From NCBI RefSeq assembly GCF_028389875.1, contig NC_084668.1, positions 32,780,993 through 32,844,992 of the forward strand: DNA of 64,000 bases. The letters run 5' to 3'. A model generated the notes under the pieces. It made no database searches. It saw only the letters and a program-made list of their open reading frames with translations, and was not told the origin of the DNA. Each line of letters starts with the position of its first letter. The stretch's first letter is position 1. The position numbers were made by a program, and so were the translations under genes. This DNA is from Rhea pennata. Taxonomy: Eukaryota; Chordata; Aves; Rheiformes; Rheidae. Of this stretch, positions 44,001 through 57,164 are shown piece after piece.

Positions 44001-47000
44001 ACCTTTAGAAGCTTCCCATTGCACAAAAGAGTCAATTAAGGACAATCCTTGTTTATAATAAAATGTAGTTAGTTCCAGCCAGTCCGCTTCAAGTGTGCTA
44101 ACAACTGGTCCCTTTCTTGTTACTTTCATAGACAAATTGCCCTCATGATAGGTCCAGCAAGTAGAATCATCATCAAAAACATTGAAGACTGTATAGAGCT
44201 TATCTAAGAGAAAAAGAAAAAAAAAAAAGAAAAATGAAGCTCCAGAAGACAGTGATTAAAAATATTTAGTCTTTTTATTATTCTCTACTTCAGTCTAGTG
44301 TCCTAATGCTAAAAAAACAGTACCAAGAATTATTTCCTGATACAGCTTTACTGTTGGAGTCCCTCACCCACTCAAGAAGGTGGTGGTGGTGGGGCATGCT
44401 TGGGAATGTAAGAACAATTTGAACGTATTCCTGTTGGGTTGTCATTGGACCTCTAGGCGGGGGGGTTTATGTACTGGAAATATAGCAGAAGCATGAGAAA
44501 ATGCAGAGAACAAACTTCATCTCTGTTACACACGCAACTTCTGACTACAAATACACAAAACTAACTGAAGATTAAAGACAATTTTCTAAATTTTTAAACA
44601 TTAGGAATGTTTTGTATAGCAATCATTTGTACCCATCTTCTTCTGAAGATGGCCTAACCATCAGCTTAACTAGCTGCCTATTGGGGTTTTCCACAGAGTA
44701 ACTGATGAATGGGGGGTGAAAGGGGAGGGAGTGGAAGATAAACAACAAAATGTGCACAACTTCAAATGTTTTCTATGCCTAGGTATTACTACAGTTGTTA
44801 CAAAAACAGAGTCACAAACAAACTTTCATCAAAAGAACTAAATTTCACAAATCCACAGTATTTCAGGAAAACCCTGATTAGTTAAAATTTTAGCTAAAAG
44901 TACACACTCTAAAAAAAGAACATTATACAGATACACTCATATATATGTCTGCTGCTGTTTTGGGGAAGTAAGATAAAAGTAATCGTAATAAAAAGGTCCT
45001 GAAATTATGTCCAATATTTCCATTTCCGAGCAGCCTGAATCAGCATCAAGCTCTAGAAAGCAGAAGTACGCACATGGCCAAAATAGAGGAACTTGGTTTA
45101 GATGATGCCAGCAGGGAGGCTAGTCCCGCTGGGCTCCACGAACAGAGGGAGATTTCCAAAGGGTAATTTTCCACCGTAAGCAGTGTGAACTGATCTCTGA
45201 AGTACCTCTACTTGTTATGAGTGGTCTAGGGTGGTGGCACTTCTGCCAGTGACATCAGATGCCTGGAACGAGGCACACTGAATTCAGGACAAAATTTTGA
45301 GCTCTAGTGACAAGAGATGCCTTTCCTTTCTTAATATATTTTTATTGTGTCACCTCCATAGATGGCTATATTAGCATAAGTGTGCTTATCCTGGTACAGT
45401 TGATTTCCCCTCCTATGTACTGCAGCAAGCCTGTTTCTGTAAGCACATTTACAAAGGAGTGAGAGGATACAACCCTAACACTGCACCAGAGTACAACGAA
45501 ACCTGTAAGTTCTGCTTATTTAGTTATACTTTTAAAAATATTGCTAGTGGAGACAAATTTCTGATAAACATAACCAATCAAAACTCACAGGTTATCATTC
45601 CCCAAATCTGGCACTCAGACACACAATTTTTCTACCTTCTGAGTGCAGACTGAGATGAACATGGCATACTGAAGCGGCAGTATATACCTGCATGCATGTA
45701 ACACTGTTTCTTTAAAAATTCACACCAGCATTTTTTAAAAAATGATGATTGCAGAAAACATTTGCAAAGCAAAGGGGGTAAATTTTCAGAAGTTGTCTTA
45801 CAAACCCCCGTAATTTGAGTGAGTACTTGACTAGTAGCAGAGCAGACAGGCACATTCCTGCCAAAACTTTCTGAAGAATTTCCTGACAACTCTGCCTTTA
45901 GAAAACGCACAGGTTGATAATCCACCCAGTTACACCAACAGGCCTGATCAAAGCTCTGTTCAGAACCTGCTCTGAGCTTCAGAATCAAAAGTTTTCCACT
46001 TTTTAATTACAAGATTTACATTCTGCTATATATGAAAACCCCACTATTTCAAGCTGTAAGGAAAGAGTTAAGCTTTAATAGATCACGCCACAAAGGCTCA
46101 GCATGTTGTAGGAGAACTGCTTTAATTCAAGTGTTAGAAATAAGAGGGACATTGATTATCTCAGTGCCTAGAGTCATTATCCTGGCAGTCCACAAACTAG
46201 AGAGGGTGCTTAACTCTTAACAGGGATGTGAAAAGGTTGCTTTTGAGAGCAATTAAAACCCGGATGGCACATCAGGGAAGAACCTATTTTGTCAAAATGT
46301 AATCTCAATACCTTCCCCTCACAATCAGGGAGGAAAGTCACTCAGGGAGGAGGAAAAAAGAAAAGAAAAAGAGTGCACAGAGGAAATTAAAAGATTCAAA
46401 TAAAATAATTCAAGAACTTACTCTCTTTCCCAGGAAAGGGCTTATCTTCATGAGGGAAACTAACAAACATGAGAGTAAAATCCCAGTACAGACCAGACAG
46501 TTTGTTGATTCGATGTGAATTATGAGATCAAGGTAAACTCTAGTCCTTCCCGTAATCTTTTCCTCCACTTACGTGGAAATACCATTCTGCCTTGTTTTCA
46601 ATATAGTGCTATTTAGCATTAGTTCGCATGCATTAGATTACTTAAATCAAGTTCTCACCTATTTTCCCAGCAAAAGAGAAGGCCTTAATGCTTTAGTGTC
46701 AGAAGATGTTGTTTTAGACAGCATCTTGCCCAGACTACACTATATAGTTTATATAGTCTTCTACAACTAGGTTTTCTACTAGTTTTTCTTCTCCTTAAAC
46801 AACTTTTTAAGGCTTAATATTCTCCAATGCAAATTCACTTTGTAACAAAGTTGAGGAGAAGCATGAAGTAGCACTAAACCTAAGGGGATTCCTTTGTTGT
46901 GAGTTTTAAAATAGGCAAGAGAACTGTGATCATTATAGCACCATCTTGCAAACACATTCGAAGTTTGTGGTCGAATACTAAGAGTAGGTAAAAACTAACA

Positions 47001-50000
47001 CATATGGGAAAAAAGTTTTAGAACAGGCACATCGTTCTAAGACGAAACTTTCTTCCAGCCACATATTTGTTGTTTACATATCAAGTACCAGATTTAAAAT
47101 GAAAATTTTACACATTTTATAAACTACAACTTTAACAGTACATTTAAAATAGTCTGTATGAAAATATCATTTTTACATATTACCACAGTGCACATATACA
47201 TAGTGCAGAACGTAAGTATTTCTTTTGGCTCCTTCTTGGAAATGTTTTCTGAAATAAGCATACATTTAAGCAAGCAGTGTCTTCCAAAGCTAGTATTTGA
47301 TAAAATATGCTGTTCTATTATTTTTCCAATGCTTTTTTTTAAGCCAAAAAAGATAACTCTATAAAATATCTTATTTCTGCAATAAATAAATAGTATTTAC
47401 TACCATCTCCTTTTCGTGGTTTAACAGGGCTGCCTTCTTTTCCAAACTGGACATCTGTATCCGGTGACAGCCTGCTTTCTGCTTGCATTTCCTCCTCTAT
47501 CCCACTCTCAGATGACTGACCACTCAGTGTCCCCTCACTCCAGCTCTTGTAGTTTTCGTCAGAATTTTTTCTTCTGTGTTCCCTGTTTCTCCTGCCTAGC
47601 GTTGATTCCAACTCTGCATTTCCATCGGTGTTTGTTCCATTACAGGTTTTAGGTTGAGGTAAATGTTGCGTTATAAATCCCACAAACTTCTTTCCTCTTT
47701 TAGCGGCTTCATTAACCTGCATTTACCACAGAAAGTTAACTGGTAAGTGATTTTAAGACAGTGAATAACTTTTTTTTTTTTTTTTTTAAAAAAACATCTC
47801 TACATATGTTTTATTAGATTGCTGACTTTCAAGAAAATATAAGGATGCAATCTTTTGTGTTATAATAAAGTAGTTTGTAGGTTGCCCATGTTTTAAAGCA
47901 AATAGAAGCCTGCCAGAGTGCCTTTGTGCTCAGGTCAAGGAAGGTGGCAAGTACTGATACTAACTTAAGCATATACAAAATTCTTCATTTAGAACAAAAC
48001 CAAAGTATTTTACTTGCTGTGTCTTAGTGATAAGTAAGATACTGACACAATAAATAGTATTGATCCTCTAAATGTATGTGGTACTAATTGTACTAAAATT
48101 ACTAACCACAAATACTACAGAAATACCTGTTGTTTATCTTGTGTTAAGATTTATCATTCCCTGGTTCCTCTATGGGCTACTTAGCCTCACTATTATTTTC
48201 TAACGTCCCGCTCCTCCCTGCCACTGTAAGGCGCAGGGGGAAGCAGATGAAAATCCTCTTTACTCTTTTCCAGCCAACAGTGTTTCTCTTCTCACTGAGG
48301 TGTTGAAATACAACTTTAGAGTATGTGCCAGCTGTGGGATACGGCTGGTTTTTTTGCTGGGATAAGCTGTAGCCTAGGAAGGCGATCCCACCGACATCCT
48401 GTGCTACCAAATCCACTGAGCAATGAAGTCTTCGCAGCGAGATACACAAATCCCGATCTAGAAAAGAGTTAGGGGAGAGAGGGAAGGCTCTCTACCCGAC
48501 TTAACCCATATGAACTACTCAGTTGACAGATTTGGTAACACTCAAACAACTGACGGTGCTACCATGCGTTTTTTAGTATCATGAAAGACTGAAGTGTTAT
48601 TGTTTATCACCATTACCGATGCATAGGAATGATTTTACAATTGCCCAAAATTCAGCCATTATTTTGACTGCACAGAGCAGCTGTTTTTCTAAGACAACCA
48701 AAAAAATTTTAAACATGACAAGCAGCATGTGGAAAAAGAGGTAATATGATGTTTTTCAGGTTTTGTTGTTTGTTTTTTGTTTTTTTTTCCTAGTGTCAAA
48801 GTCTTGCAGGCTCAGGAGGTCTTTCAAAAACAATAAGGTTACACTGGATTACTGACTCAGTCTTTTTAAAACACTGGGAGCATTTTAAACTCAAATTATT
48901 TTCATGTAGTTCTTACATTCCAGATTTCCTTGGAAGACTGAATCACTGCTAATTTCAACCACATTTTTGCTTTAAATATTTGTCTGGTCCCACTATACAG
49001 ACAACCTGGCAATGCACATACGGTATAAATGTGTATTGGAGTCCAATTTTAAATCTGAAACACCTGAAACACAATTTCAAAACAAGCCATTTAAAAACTT
49101 TAAGCATCTCTCTGATAATTTCAAAGATCATTAAATATTTCCAATATACTTTTTCCTCAACTTCTTTCTTTAGCAACTAATGTAAAGATATCACTAACTC
49201 TTGTAATAACAATAATTTCCTGTTTCGGTAAGTCTTCAATTTTACAGAGGAAGTGAAACACAAAAGAACCAGAACAACAGCTTGCATTGTAAAGTAAGTT
49301 TAGTTTTCTTCAACTATACAATATTTTCAAAAGAAGTGCAAAGTACTAAAACTACTGTGTATTTTGTATTTTTGTTGTAATTAAAAAAATGAAAAAACCT
49401 ACTTTCTTAAAAATTTCGTTATGAATACCTTGCTTAACACAGAACAACACAAAACTTCAAAAAAAAATGCTTGTACAATAGTTTTTTCTAGAATTAATAT
49501 TTTAAAATCTTTAAAGATTGATTCAAAGTTTAGGCTTGATTCTACTTCCAGTAACATAAATGTGCAGTCCCCCAAAACTTTACAGAACACAGGACTAAAT
49601 CCTAAATTAGAAAAAGCATTTAAAGAAGAAAAACAACTCTTTTCACATTAAGAAAAGAACTGGTAGATTATATAAAGCACAAATAAAGTTAAAATTCTAA
49701 ACTAGAAGAAAAAACCCACTCATATTCAAGCCCCTCAATCATTAAATATAAATTACATCTATGTTAGAAATAAAAATCCTGTGAGAAGTTTGGGTAAAAA
49801 CACTCCAATACCTTTTCTAACAGTTCTTTCACTGCCTCATTTGTCAGTGTTTCATACATTAAAGGACATTCCTCAATCACCAGCCTGGGGTGCCTTTGTC
49901 CTCTGGGTGCTGTATGCTTCTGGCTAGAACACAGAAAGAAAGCAGTCTTTGTCAGTAGTTTGCTGCTAACTTGTACAAATGCTTGCATGTGGAATTCTTT

Positions 50001-53000
50001 CCTTTTCTTTTGGAATAAAGATTATGAATGAAATCTGGCAATACTTTTTCATACTTCTGCTTAAAACTCCGTGAGCATTTTTTGGTGTTTTGTTTCATCT
50101 AGTTTCTTACATGAAGCAAGGTACTGCGTACTACAGTGTCAGGATAAGAATATAAATATTTAATACATATTTCACTTGAAGGCTGCTCATGGCATTTCCT
50201 GGAAATTGAACTGAACAGGAAAAAAAACCTCCAAACTTTTTTTTTTTTTTTTTTTTTTTTAAAAAAGAGTCTTGCTTTCATAGCAAATAAATCTAAAACA
50301 TCTATCTCTAATAATGGAAAAAATACAGATGTGAGCTATAAATGTAGTACGCACAAAACAGAACAGGTTTTGTAGGAAAAAAATACTAAGAAAAGAAATG
50401 GTACTTTCACAAGTGTTAATAGGCCGCCGTTTAGTTTTGAAATTTGAGCACAGTCACAACTATTTTATGAAATAGCAGTGTAGGCAAATACTAGAAATAC
50501 AATGCAATAATAATCACTTTTGGTGAGTTTTGGTGTTTGAGTCACTCATAGGTTTCAGAATCCTAAATGCTTTCAGTCCCAGTTAATGTTCAAGAACATT
50601 ATGAATCATTTTGGCTAAGGCCAGTACCATTGTTACCTGGACAACAACATTTGGTGTACATCTACAACAGAAGGGTATTTTCTTCAGTGTTTTTTCACGC
50701 AAACTTTTGCCTTAAAATGAAACATCAGTGAAAGTTGTTAAAGGTCACTTTCCAAATAGCAGCTGGAGAACTCTGAGGTACATTTGTCTACAGGAAAACC
50801 ACATAGATACATATGACATCTGCATAGGAAATTGGGAACTTGTATCCAGAAGTTGAATTTGGATGGTGCAGGTTTTTGTCCTTCTCTTATTCAAGGGCAT
50901 AAAGGTTCAAATCACAAACTCGTAAGCATACGGCAGCTACAAGAATAAACTGAATTGTGGAAGTTGTGCGTTGCAACGTCAGCTCGAGAGCAATATTCTG
51001 CCTTGCTTCTCTGAGCATTTGTCCACGTGAACAACATTCACCTGGTTGCAGATGAATTTTATGAAAGTCAGTTGTATGAGCTCTCATTAACAAATGACAT
51101 CAAATGCCATGGACAATGCTTGTTTAAGTAAGGCATCTGACCGAGAAATTCTCTGAAGTGAACCATGTTTTATAGAAGTACTAGCAGAGCTGCGAGGGGC
51201 ACCGTCAGATTCGTGTCTATCCAGCCTTCCACAAGAAACTGAGAGCCTTTGTGCATTGCCCCAGGACTGAGAAAGGAAGGGGAAGCATCAGAGATCTGAA
51301 TGAAGTAAGAAATCCACTTTTCTAGCTATTCAAATTAAGAACAAAAGGTTCTTCTTCACTCTGCATTCAAAGGAACGAAGAGTAACACTTGTTTGTAAAT
51401 CTTCTGTATGATCACATGATGATTTTAATGCTGTGAGAATAACAGCAATAAACAAGATCTCAGAGCAGGAATATAAAAGCTCCTGACTTTCCCTCAGTGA
51501 CAAAAGCAATTTTTTATATTCTCTCAGTGACTAAAATAATTTTTTATACACATTTCCCCACAAAATCACAGAATGATTATTTGTTTCTTTATAAGAATGA
51601 AGAAGAAACTTTATCTCGACCAAGCTTAAAGTATTTCATACTTTAGTGATTTTCAGGGAGCAATACTCTTATGGGAAAAGCTAAATACAGAAGTTTTGAA
51701 AATTAATGAGAGGGAATTAAAAGCTTATTACTCTCCTAGCTTTTTGCTGCAGTGGGTTCTAAGACATAAGGTACCTTATTATAAATATTTATTAAAAATA
51801 AGGTAAATTGTAAAACATGTTTTACAATTCTGTTGTAAGACAGACTTTGGATTTGTTTGGATACTTACTAATGCAAACTAAGTGTTACTCTATTAAATGT
51901 TCAGGATTAATAAAAAAAATAATGCTAACAAGTTGCTCACTGTTGTAGACAAAGAACGGTTATTTAACTGATTCTTTGAGGTGCTTATTTCAAGTTAATA
52001 ATATTATGTATGTAAGCAATACTTAGAAATGGCTTCAATAAGCAATGAACCAATGTATTCTAAATTATTCCTCTTACCTTAATTTTAATCGTGAAAGCAC
52101 CACGCGATACATATGACTTGCAGGAAAATGCCTTCTACGTCCAATCGGCAGTATAATAGGATGAACAGCTCCTACGACATACCCTATGTTGTAATATTCT
52201 TCCACCTTTGATGCTATATCCAACACAGAACTGATCTTGATAACTTCTGGATTTGATGAAGCTAAAAGCATTGAAAGCACAAAAAAGATGCACGTTATGC
52301 ATTACAGAGGTAGATACTCCTTTCAGTTAGTTTCTTTTATATAAGTACACAAAATCTATCCCAAGGCATTTACTGAAAAGCTACAGTCCTCTTCATACAC
52401 TAAAGAGCAGATTCATAGCTAAGTATTCAACTAGTTGAAGTGTGTGTATGTATATATAAAAATAATATATATTTTTTTTAAATAGAGGGGTTAATTTGTA
52501 ATTCATTTGACAATACCTTCTTGTTGGATGTAGCTTTGTCATCCTAACACAGGAACTGTATTAACATCCAAACACAAAACAGTCTTCAATTTAACAGAAT
52601 AACATCTTTTTCTAGTCAAAGCCTTAGACATACTGAAGCAGTATTTTTTATCTTTTTCCTAACTGAGATGTAGACTCATTTAGAACAAAGTTAAGCCTAG
52701 AAAAAACTAGCTTGTTTTTCTTAAATTCTTTTTTTGAAACCCTTAAAATTATCTATGGATCATATGTAGAAAACCATGTTTTTAACATAGTCCCAATTCC
52801 TTTTTAAATTAAATAATTTTGTAATAAGCTACCTGGCATTACTTATCTCTAAGTAGGGTCCTTCTGAATATCAGCACAGATTTCTGACTTGCACTGATGT
52901 GCAAGTTCCTGTTCCCCTCAACTCCAGCTGGAATTTTAGATGCTCTCAGAACCTCTGCAAAGCAGATGACCAACACTTATATACGGACAGTAACTGAAGA

Positions 53001-56000
53001 ATACTTTTGCCAGTATTTATCTGCCAACACTGAATTTTTCATCCATCACAGATGTGAACTCTTGTGACAAGAAAGCTTGGCTTGACATATGACGGTCTCT
53101 GTGACCCTTGCTGTAAGTGATGTAGTACTTTTTGGGGATTTTGACAGTTCCCACGCTTTGGAAGACTTTCAGTGCTTTAAAATAAGGAAAGGCATTACTG
53201 GTGTTCAGCTGAACTGGAATTAAGTTCTTGATCCACACTGCTTATTTGGCAGATACAAACATTTAAATGTAATACTTCAAACATTCTCTTTAAGACCGAA
53301 CAACAAAACTAGAAGGGTAAATTCATTTTTTCTTCCTTGATTTTACAATTAAAAATGTTGATATGAAAGAAAACCCCCCAAACAGGTAAATGCAATAAAT
53401 CTCATTCATCACTTTGCAAATATATTCCTTAGAGTTCATGTTTTAATTTCGTCTTTTACCTACCTGGCCACTAATGTTTACAAAACTGATGTGCACTAAC
53501 ACAGCATTTAAGGAGTTTATCAAAGACACAGAATTCACAAAGTCACAGATCTAGCTTACTGGCTTACAATACAATAAACCTATTATCTATTTTCTTTGCC
53601 AATATTTTTAAAATCTAATTAACTGAGCTAGAATTCTGCTGGTTGGTGAGTCATGTTCTGTTCAGCTTCAATCTCTCTAGACTATTTCCCCTCTATAAAA
53701 AGGTTTATTGCTGGTAACAAGCAAACTTATCCAATTCATAGAAACTCCGCCATTCTCAGACACAGGACTGGGCTGTTGCACTTTCCTGTGCTATCTTACT
53801 AGTCACTTTTGGAGTTGTACTGCAGAAGGAATACTTATGCATACTTTTACAGTGGAAAGCACATTACAAACCTCCCTTTCACAGTGGTTGATGGTATTTG
53901 TCCCAGATAATAATGCCACTATCCTGTAAGTCCTCTTGTAGTAAATTCAGAAGACATTAAAAATATATGGAAGAGATAACTACTCTACAACATCTGCCAA
54001 AAAAAGCAGGTACGTGCGCAACATGATCATCACTTTACCAACTGCAACTACATTAAATAATATATAAAATTTCCATCCTGATGTGTTCTCCTGCAACAGG
54101 TAACTGAAATAGGTCTACGAATAACAGAACTACAACTAACTTCCTAGTTGTATAGCTAACTTTAGAAATTGAAGATGATGACAAAATCAGCATTTTATAC
54201 ATATTCAGATAAACAAGAGCTTCACAGCATGTCATTTTAGTGGGTTGAAATGAAAAATATTTGCATTGATATTCCTTCTTTTCCCTAACAGGAGGGTTTG
54301 GAAAAGGCAGAAGCATTCTGCTCAAGTAGGAAAATTTTTAGGTATTCCTACTTTGTGTTTAAATTGAGTTTCAAAACAACAGCAGCTGTTGTATAACAGA
54401 TAAATCTCATGATTCAGACTATAAAACCTGCAATTCTTAACAAGCACTTAAAGTTACACTTTGGAGATTCTTCTGCTCCACTTCCTTTGTGCCATGCAAC
54501 TCCTCCAAAGCAAAATACTGGCTGTGCTTTTCTTCTTAGGGATTCGTGTGGTGCAGAAGAACCTCCGTGGGACTTGAGGCTGATTCTTGCCATAGGGATG
54601 GGAGTGTCTGGGGGACAAGGAGGGGAGATGCCAAGTACAATACATCACTGATAACTAGTTAAGTTGCTCAAGGAATCCAGCCAGCAGGTTTAGATTACAG
54701 CATGGTTGACCTAATCTGTGCCATGGCTTGGAAGACGACCATGGACTACCAATAGTTTCCCCAACAGCCCCTTTTTGGGGCTTCACACAGCATAAATCAT
54801 GAAGGGAGAACAAGGCATATTAAATTAAAATAAAATGCATGTATGCTTGCTGCACTTCTATCTTAATGTAGACACATATACTAAATCAGGGTTTTCTATG
54901 TTTTACTTAGTACCAAATCCTGGATTTAGGGGTAAAAAGTCACTCTGACAAACAGGAATCCTAGATGTTAGGGAAGATCTAGAGATCTTGCTCTAGAAAC
55001 CGCAAAGACTGTCCTGAAGACTTAACACAATTTCACAGCAGAGTGAAAACTAACTTTGTTCCAAAGCGATAAAAAGCTTCATTTAGTCCAAGGATCCTAG
55101 AGTGGCAACAAATATGTGGGATTGAGTTGAACGGGTTAAGAGATGGCAAAGGGAAAAAAACATTCCACTATATTCCCTACAGTACTTTAGCCAAATTCCA
55201 CATTTCATAAGCAAACAAATTTCAGAAATGCCTCCAGAAAGACTACATACAATTTTATTTTGTCTGTATTCACAATCTGAGCTCAAAAAGTAGAGACTCC
55301 ACAGGAAAAAAATATTGTAAAGTTAAATATGCATATACAATTAAAATTGTTTTACAAAGAGATACCTATGTTTACAAACCTAATTGCCTACAGTTAGGAA
55401 CCCAAAAAAGTTAGGCTACTATCTACAGCTGAACACTGTCAATGTGACTTAGCATTCAGAATTCTATAGTATGTCATTGAAGCTGAGCAGTTTTGAATGT
55501 GATACTAAACATGGAAAGATTTTTTTTAACTGCAGTAATATGTTACTAAAATAATACAGAGCTACAACTTTATTTGCACTTGTTTGATGTGTACTTTGCT
55601 TAAAAGTGACTTTTTTTTAACAAATCCTTTTCATAACACTTCCCAGAAATATGTTACTTCAAAACAAAGCAAAGCTATCTGGAACACTGACTACTTAAGA
55701 ACTTTAAATGCACTTCAGTTTCAATAGAATTAAGTTTTGTTATCCTTTTTATTAGTAGTACATTAGTAGGTAATTAATGTATGCATTAGGAAGCCCAGCT
55801 TTACTTCCAGTACGTTACTTCTACTACTACTCAACACAAAGAAAGGTTTGTTTCTTCAAACAGAACAAATCAATGAGCAACTCGTCTTCATATGTGCAAT
55901 TAAACAGAGCTACAAATACTGCTGGTTACCAAGTATAACTATAACTTACTAGTGTGTTTTCTTTCTATTAATAATCTTACAGTTTTTCAATAAACAGGCT

Positions 56001-57139
56001 GATACATAATAAAGTAAAAAAAAAATATTACTACAGTCCAGTAATTCAAAAAGAAAACTAAGTGGAGGTCAAGTTTTGTTTTTGAAAAAGTTCCTGAATA
56101 AGTAACAACACATACACCAACACTTTTTCCCTTTTATCATATCCTTCTTCCAGCTATTGCACTTACTTTAAATCCTCGCTCTTAAGAACTTCCAGTAGAT
56201 TTGTTTGTTATAAAGTGTGAGTTACTACAAAGTGACTACAAAACTGAGCTGTCTGTGCTCAGAGGGCAGCCATCTGGGCTTGTTTATGTTTTCAACTTTC
56301 TGGAACAGGGAGCTGCTCTGTTAGAGACGGGACACCCTCTGGAAGGAAGTATCCCACGGAGCACCGTCTGCCTCCAGCTACGCATACAAATTTTATTTCA
56401 TTTCGGCCACAGTTTCAAAAGACTATTCAGCAACTACAAATAAAGTATTTTGAAAATACTATAAGATGAAAGTAGAACATTCTTATTAAAATATCTACCA
56501 AAGCACTGCGGTAGTGGCAAGAGGGAAAACTATCCCTGGTACATATGTAAGAAATAGACTTATTTCTGCATACAGTACTAAGGACAATGACAATCTGTTT
56601 TCAGAAGTTGAATACGTTTTAAAAAATACTCAGAGCATTCTACTACCCTTGCTTGGGCACAGTAAATTTTGTGAAGTCACACCAAATTCAGATAACCATT
56701 ATTCAAAGTGAGCAAGAATGGCAGTTATCTGACTCACAGGAAAAACTCTCAAGCAGTCTTTTAGCCAGCTTCCTTAACAAGGACAGTTGTGTGATTTGGA
56801 GAGCTCTGTTGTTAAAAATACCTCAGCAGTTTCCATTGTAATTTTATCTAACTGAAGACCTTTGTCATGATTTGTATTTCAAAATAAAAGTCTTATGTTT
56901 TGGCTAGCTTTGATAAAAGTGTCTAAGCTTAACTAAGTGAAATACTCTCCCTTCTTTTCTCAAAATATTAAAGATAAAACAGAAAAAAATACCTTCTAAA
57001 GTAAAATCCAGCAATACATATTCATAAGCAGAATCCGTCTTTGTTTCAACTTGTGGTCTCTTCAATGTAGAAAAAATTTTTCCAGGGCTGCTATCATCTG
57101 GGTCTTCCAGCTTTCTCAGTCCGCACCCCATGGTAAGAT
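25757..57139 (-). CDS. RFTN2: RFTN2 (raftlin-2), complete coding region, 9 coding exons
   Basis: Raftlin-2 is a lipid-raft-associated protein of the raftlin family, linked to uptake of Toll-like receptor ligands and lymphocyte raft signalling; it acts at the inner face of the plasma membrane. Minus-strand exons 57139-56993, 52261-52078, 49923-49812, 47716-47404, 44203-44003, 39119-38998, 37537-37434, 30792-30714 and 26023-25757 join in frame to 506 aa (human about 501, from memory). The N-terminus MGCGLRKLEDPDDSSPGKIF carries Gly2 and Cys3, the expected myristoyl and palmitoyl sites; there is no transmembrane segment. Conserved landmarks include RPRLVIEECPL, GTLSGQSSESGIEEE, SMKVTRKG, AEFGWLLT, and the C-terminus SSSDGVLRELDDGQFEQEDG then VTQVTCM. 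The ATG context is ACC ATG G. All introns are GT-AG. The gene is convergent with MOB4. Confidence 0.97.
27092..27099. promoter_or_regulatory. Consensus cAMP response element (TGACGTCA)
   Basis: A perfect palindromic CRE octamer inside the intronic CpG-rich islet. CREB/ATF family proteins bind this sequence when it is unmethylated; use here is inferred only. Confidence 0.5.
28735..28772. repeat. 19-bp tandem duplication
   Basis: TGTTTGTTTACTTAATTCA (28735-28753) is followed directly by a copy with one substitution (28754-28772). The TGTTTGTTTAC core resembles a forkhead-type motif and is present twice. Confidence 0.85.
30714..30792 (-). CDS. RFTN2: RFTN2 coding exon 8 (residues 392-418)
   Basis: 79 bp. 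It completes Ser392 and encodes EGNLATKQVVFLQRPVMWNS AIQTPE, ending in phase 0 before the donor gtgagt. Confidence 0.96.
30793..37433 (-). other. RFTN2: RFTN2 intron 7
   Basis: 6.6 kb, the longest RFTN2 intron. It includes GC/CpG-rich islets at about 31230-31420 and 32180-32460 and a pyrimidine-rich tract at 35223-35274. No exon or transposon was recognised. Confidence 0.85.
35223..35274. repeat. Polypyrimidine tract with (TTC)5
   Basis: 52 bases consisting only of T and C, including a TTC repeat; in the RFTN2 sense it reads as an A/G tract with a short GAA run. Mirror-repeat DNA of this kind can form triplexes. Confidence 0.85.
37434..37537 (-). CDS. RFTN2: RFTN2 coding exon 7 (residues 358-391 and part of 392)
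   Basis: 104 bp: GCEIKTDYGPLLHTLAEFGW then LLTCVLPTPIVRHD and two bases of Ser392. The donor is CAG|gtaccc. Confidence 0.96.
37538..38997 (-). other. RFTN2: RFTN2 intron 6
   Basis: 1.46 kb, AT-rich, with an A34 homopolymer at 38062-38095 (plus strand). No exon is seen. Confidence 0.9.
38062..38095. repeat. A34 homopolymer
   Basis: 34 consecutive A on the plus strand, the longest single-base run in the window. No retrocopy body is recognisable beside it. Confidence 0.9.
38998..39119 (-). CDS. RFTN2: RFTN2 coding exon 6 (residues 317-357)
   Basis: 122 bp. It completes Gly317 and encodes DYLPKSLEGLFIYEEEGSGV through AIVVEQWTVIE, phase 0 at the donor gtaaat. Confidence 0.96.
39120..44002 (-). 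other. RFTN2: RFTN2 intron 5
   Basis: 4.9 kb of AT-rich intron. No exon, transposon or RNA gene was recognised; the open frames in it are short and lack features. Confidence 0.85.
44003..44203 (-). CDS. RFTN2: RFTN2 coding exon 5 (residues 250-316 and part of 317)
   Basis: 201 bp. It completes Asp250 and encodes KLYTVFNVFDDDSTCWTYHE, then NLSMKVTRKGPVVSTLEADW, and ends LIDSFVQWEASK. The donor is AAAG|gtaagt. This is the most conserved stretch of the raftlin family in this protein. Confidence 0.96.
44204..47403 (-). other. RFTN2: RFTN2 intron 4
   Basis: 3.2 kb, AT-rich. Nothing recognisable beyond short low-complexity runs. Confidence 0.85.
47404..47716 (-). CDS. RFTN2: RFTN2 coding exon 4 (residues 146-249 and part of 250)
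   Basis: 313 bp. It starts VNEAAKRGKKFVGFITQHLP, passes through a charged stretch (ESTLGRRNREHRRKNSDE) and GTLSGQSSESGIEEEMQAE, and ends SPVKPRKGD. The middle is hydrophilic and low in conservation, probably a disordered linker; it accounts for most of the length difference from human. Confidence 0.96.
47717..49811 (-). other. RFTN2: RFTN2 intron 3
   Basis: 2.1 kb, AT-rich, with a T18 run at 47770-47787 (plus strand), i.e. an A-run just upstream of the exon 4 acceptor in the RFTN2 sense. No exon is seen. Confidence 0.85.
49812..49923 (-). CDS. RFTN2: RFTN2 coding exon 3 (residues 108-145)
   Basis: 112 bp. It completes Ser108 and encodes QKHTAPRGQRHPRLVIEECP then LMYETLTNEAVKELLEK. The acceptor is gttctag and the donor AAG|gtattg. 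Confidence 0.96.
50237..50260. repeat. T24 homopolymer
   Basis: 24 T followed directly by A6, on the plus strand. Confidence 0.9.
51491..51550. repeat. Imperfect 30-bp tandem duplication
   Basis: Copies at 51491-51520 and 51521-51550 share CTCAGTGAC and AATTTTTTATA and agree at 24 of 30 positions, so this is an older duplication. Confidence 0.8.
52078..52261 (-). CDS. RFTN2: RFTN2 coding exon 2 (residues 47-107 and part of 108)
   Basis: 184 bp. It completes Ala47 and encodes SSNPEVIKISSVLDIASKVE, then YVVGAVHPIILPIGRRRHFP, ending SRLKL. The acceptor is gcttttag and the donor AAG|gtaaga. Confidence 0.96.
52262..56992 (-). other. RFTN2: RFTN2 intron 1 (between coding exons 1 and 2)
   Basis: 4.7 kb, AT-rich. 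No exon, transposon or RNA gene was recognised. Confidence 0.85.
56993..57139 (-). CDS. RFTN2: RFTN2 first coding exon (residues 1-46 and part of 47)
   Basis: The ATG is at 57131-57129. The exon encodes MGCGLRKLEDPDDSSPGKIF to LLDFTLE. Upstream, catttgcag|atcttacc is a good 3' splice site, so 57139-57132 is read as 8 bases of 5' UTR and the first exon is probably non-coding and further upstream. Gly2 and Cys3 fit N-myristoylation and S-palmitoylation. Confidence 0.93.
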
Positions 57140-57164
57140 CTGCAAATGATTAAGTTGCAGGAAA

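Larger units (their letters stand above)
49924..52077 (-). other. RFTN2: RFTN2 intron 2
   Basis: 2.15 kb. It holds a T24A6 run (50237-50266) and an imperfect 30-bp tandem duplication at 51491-51550. No exon is seen. Confidence 0.85.
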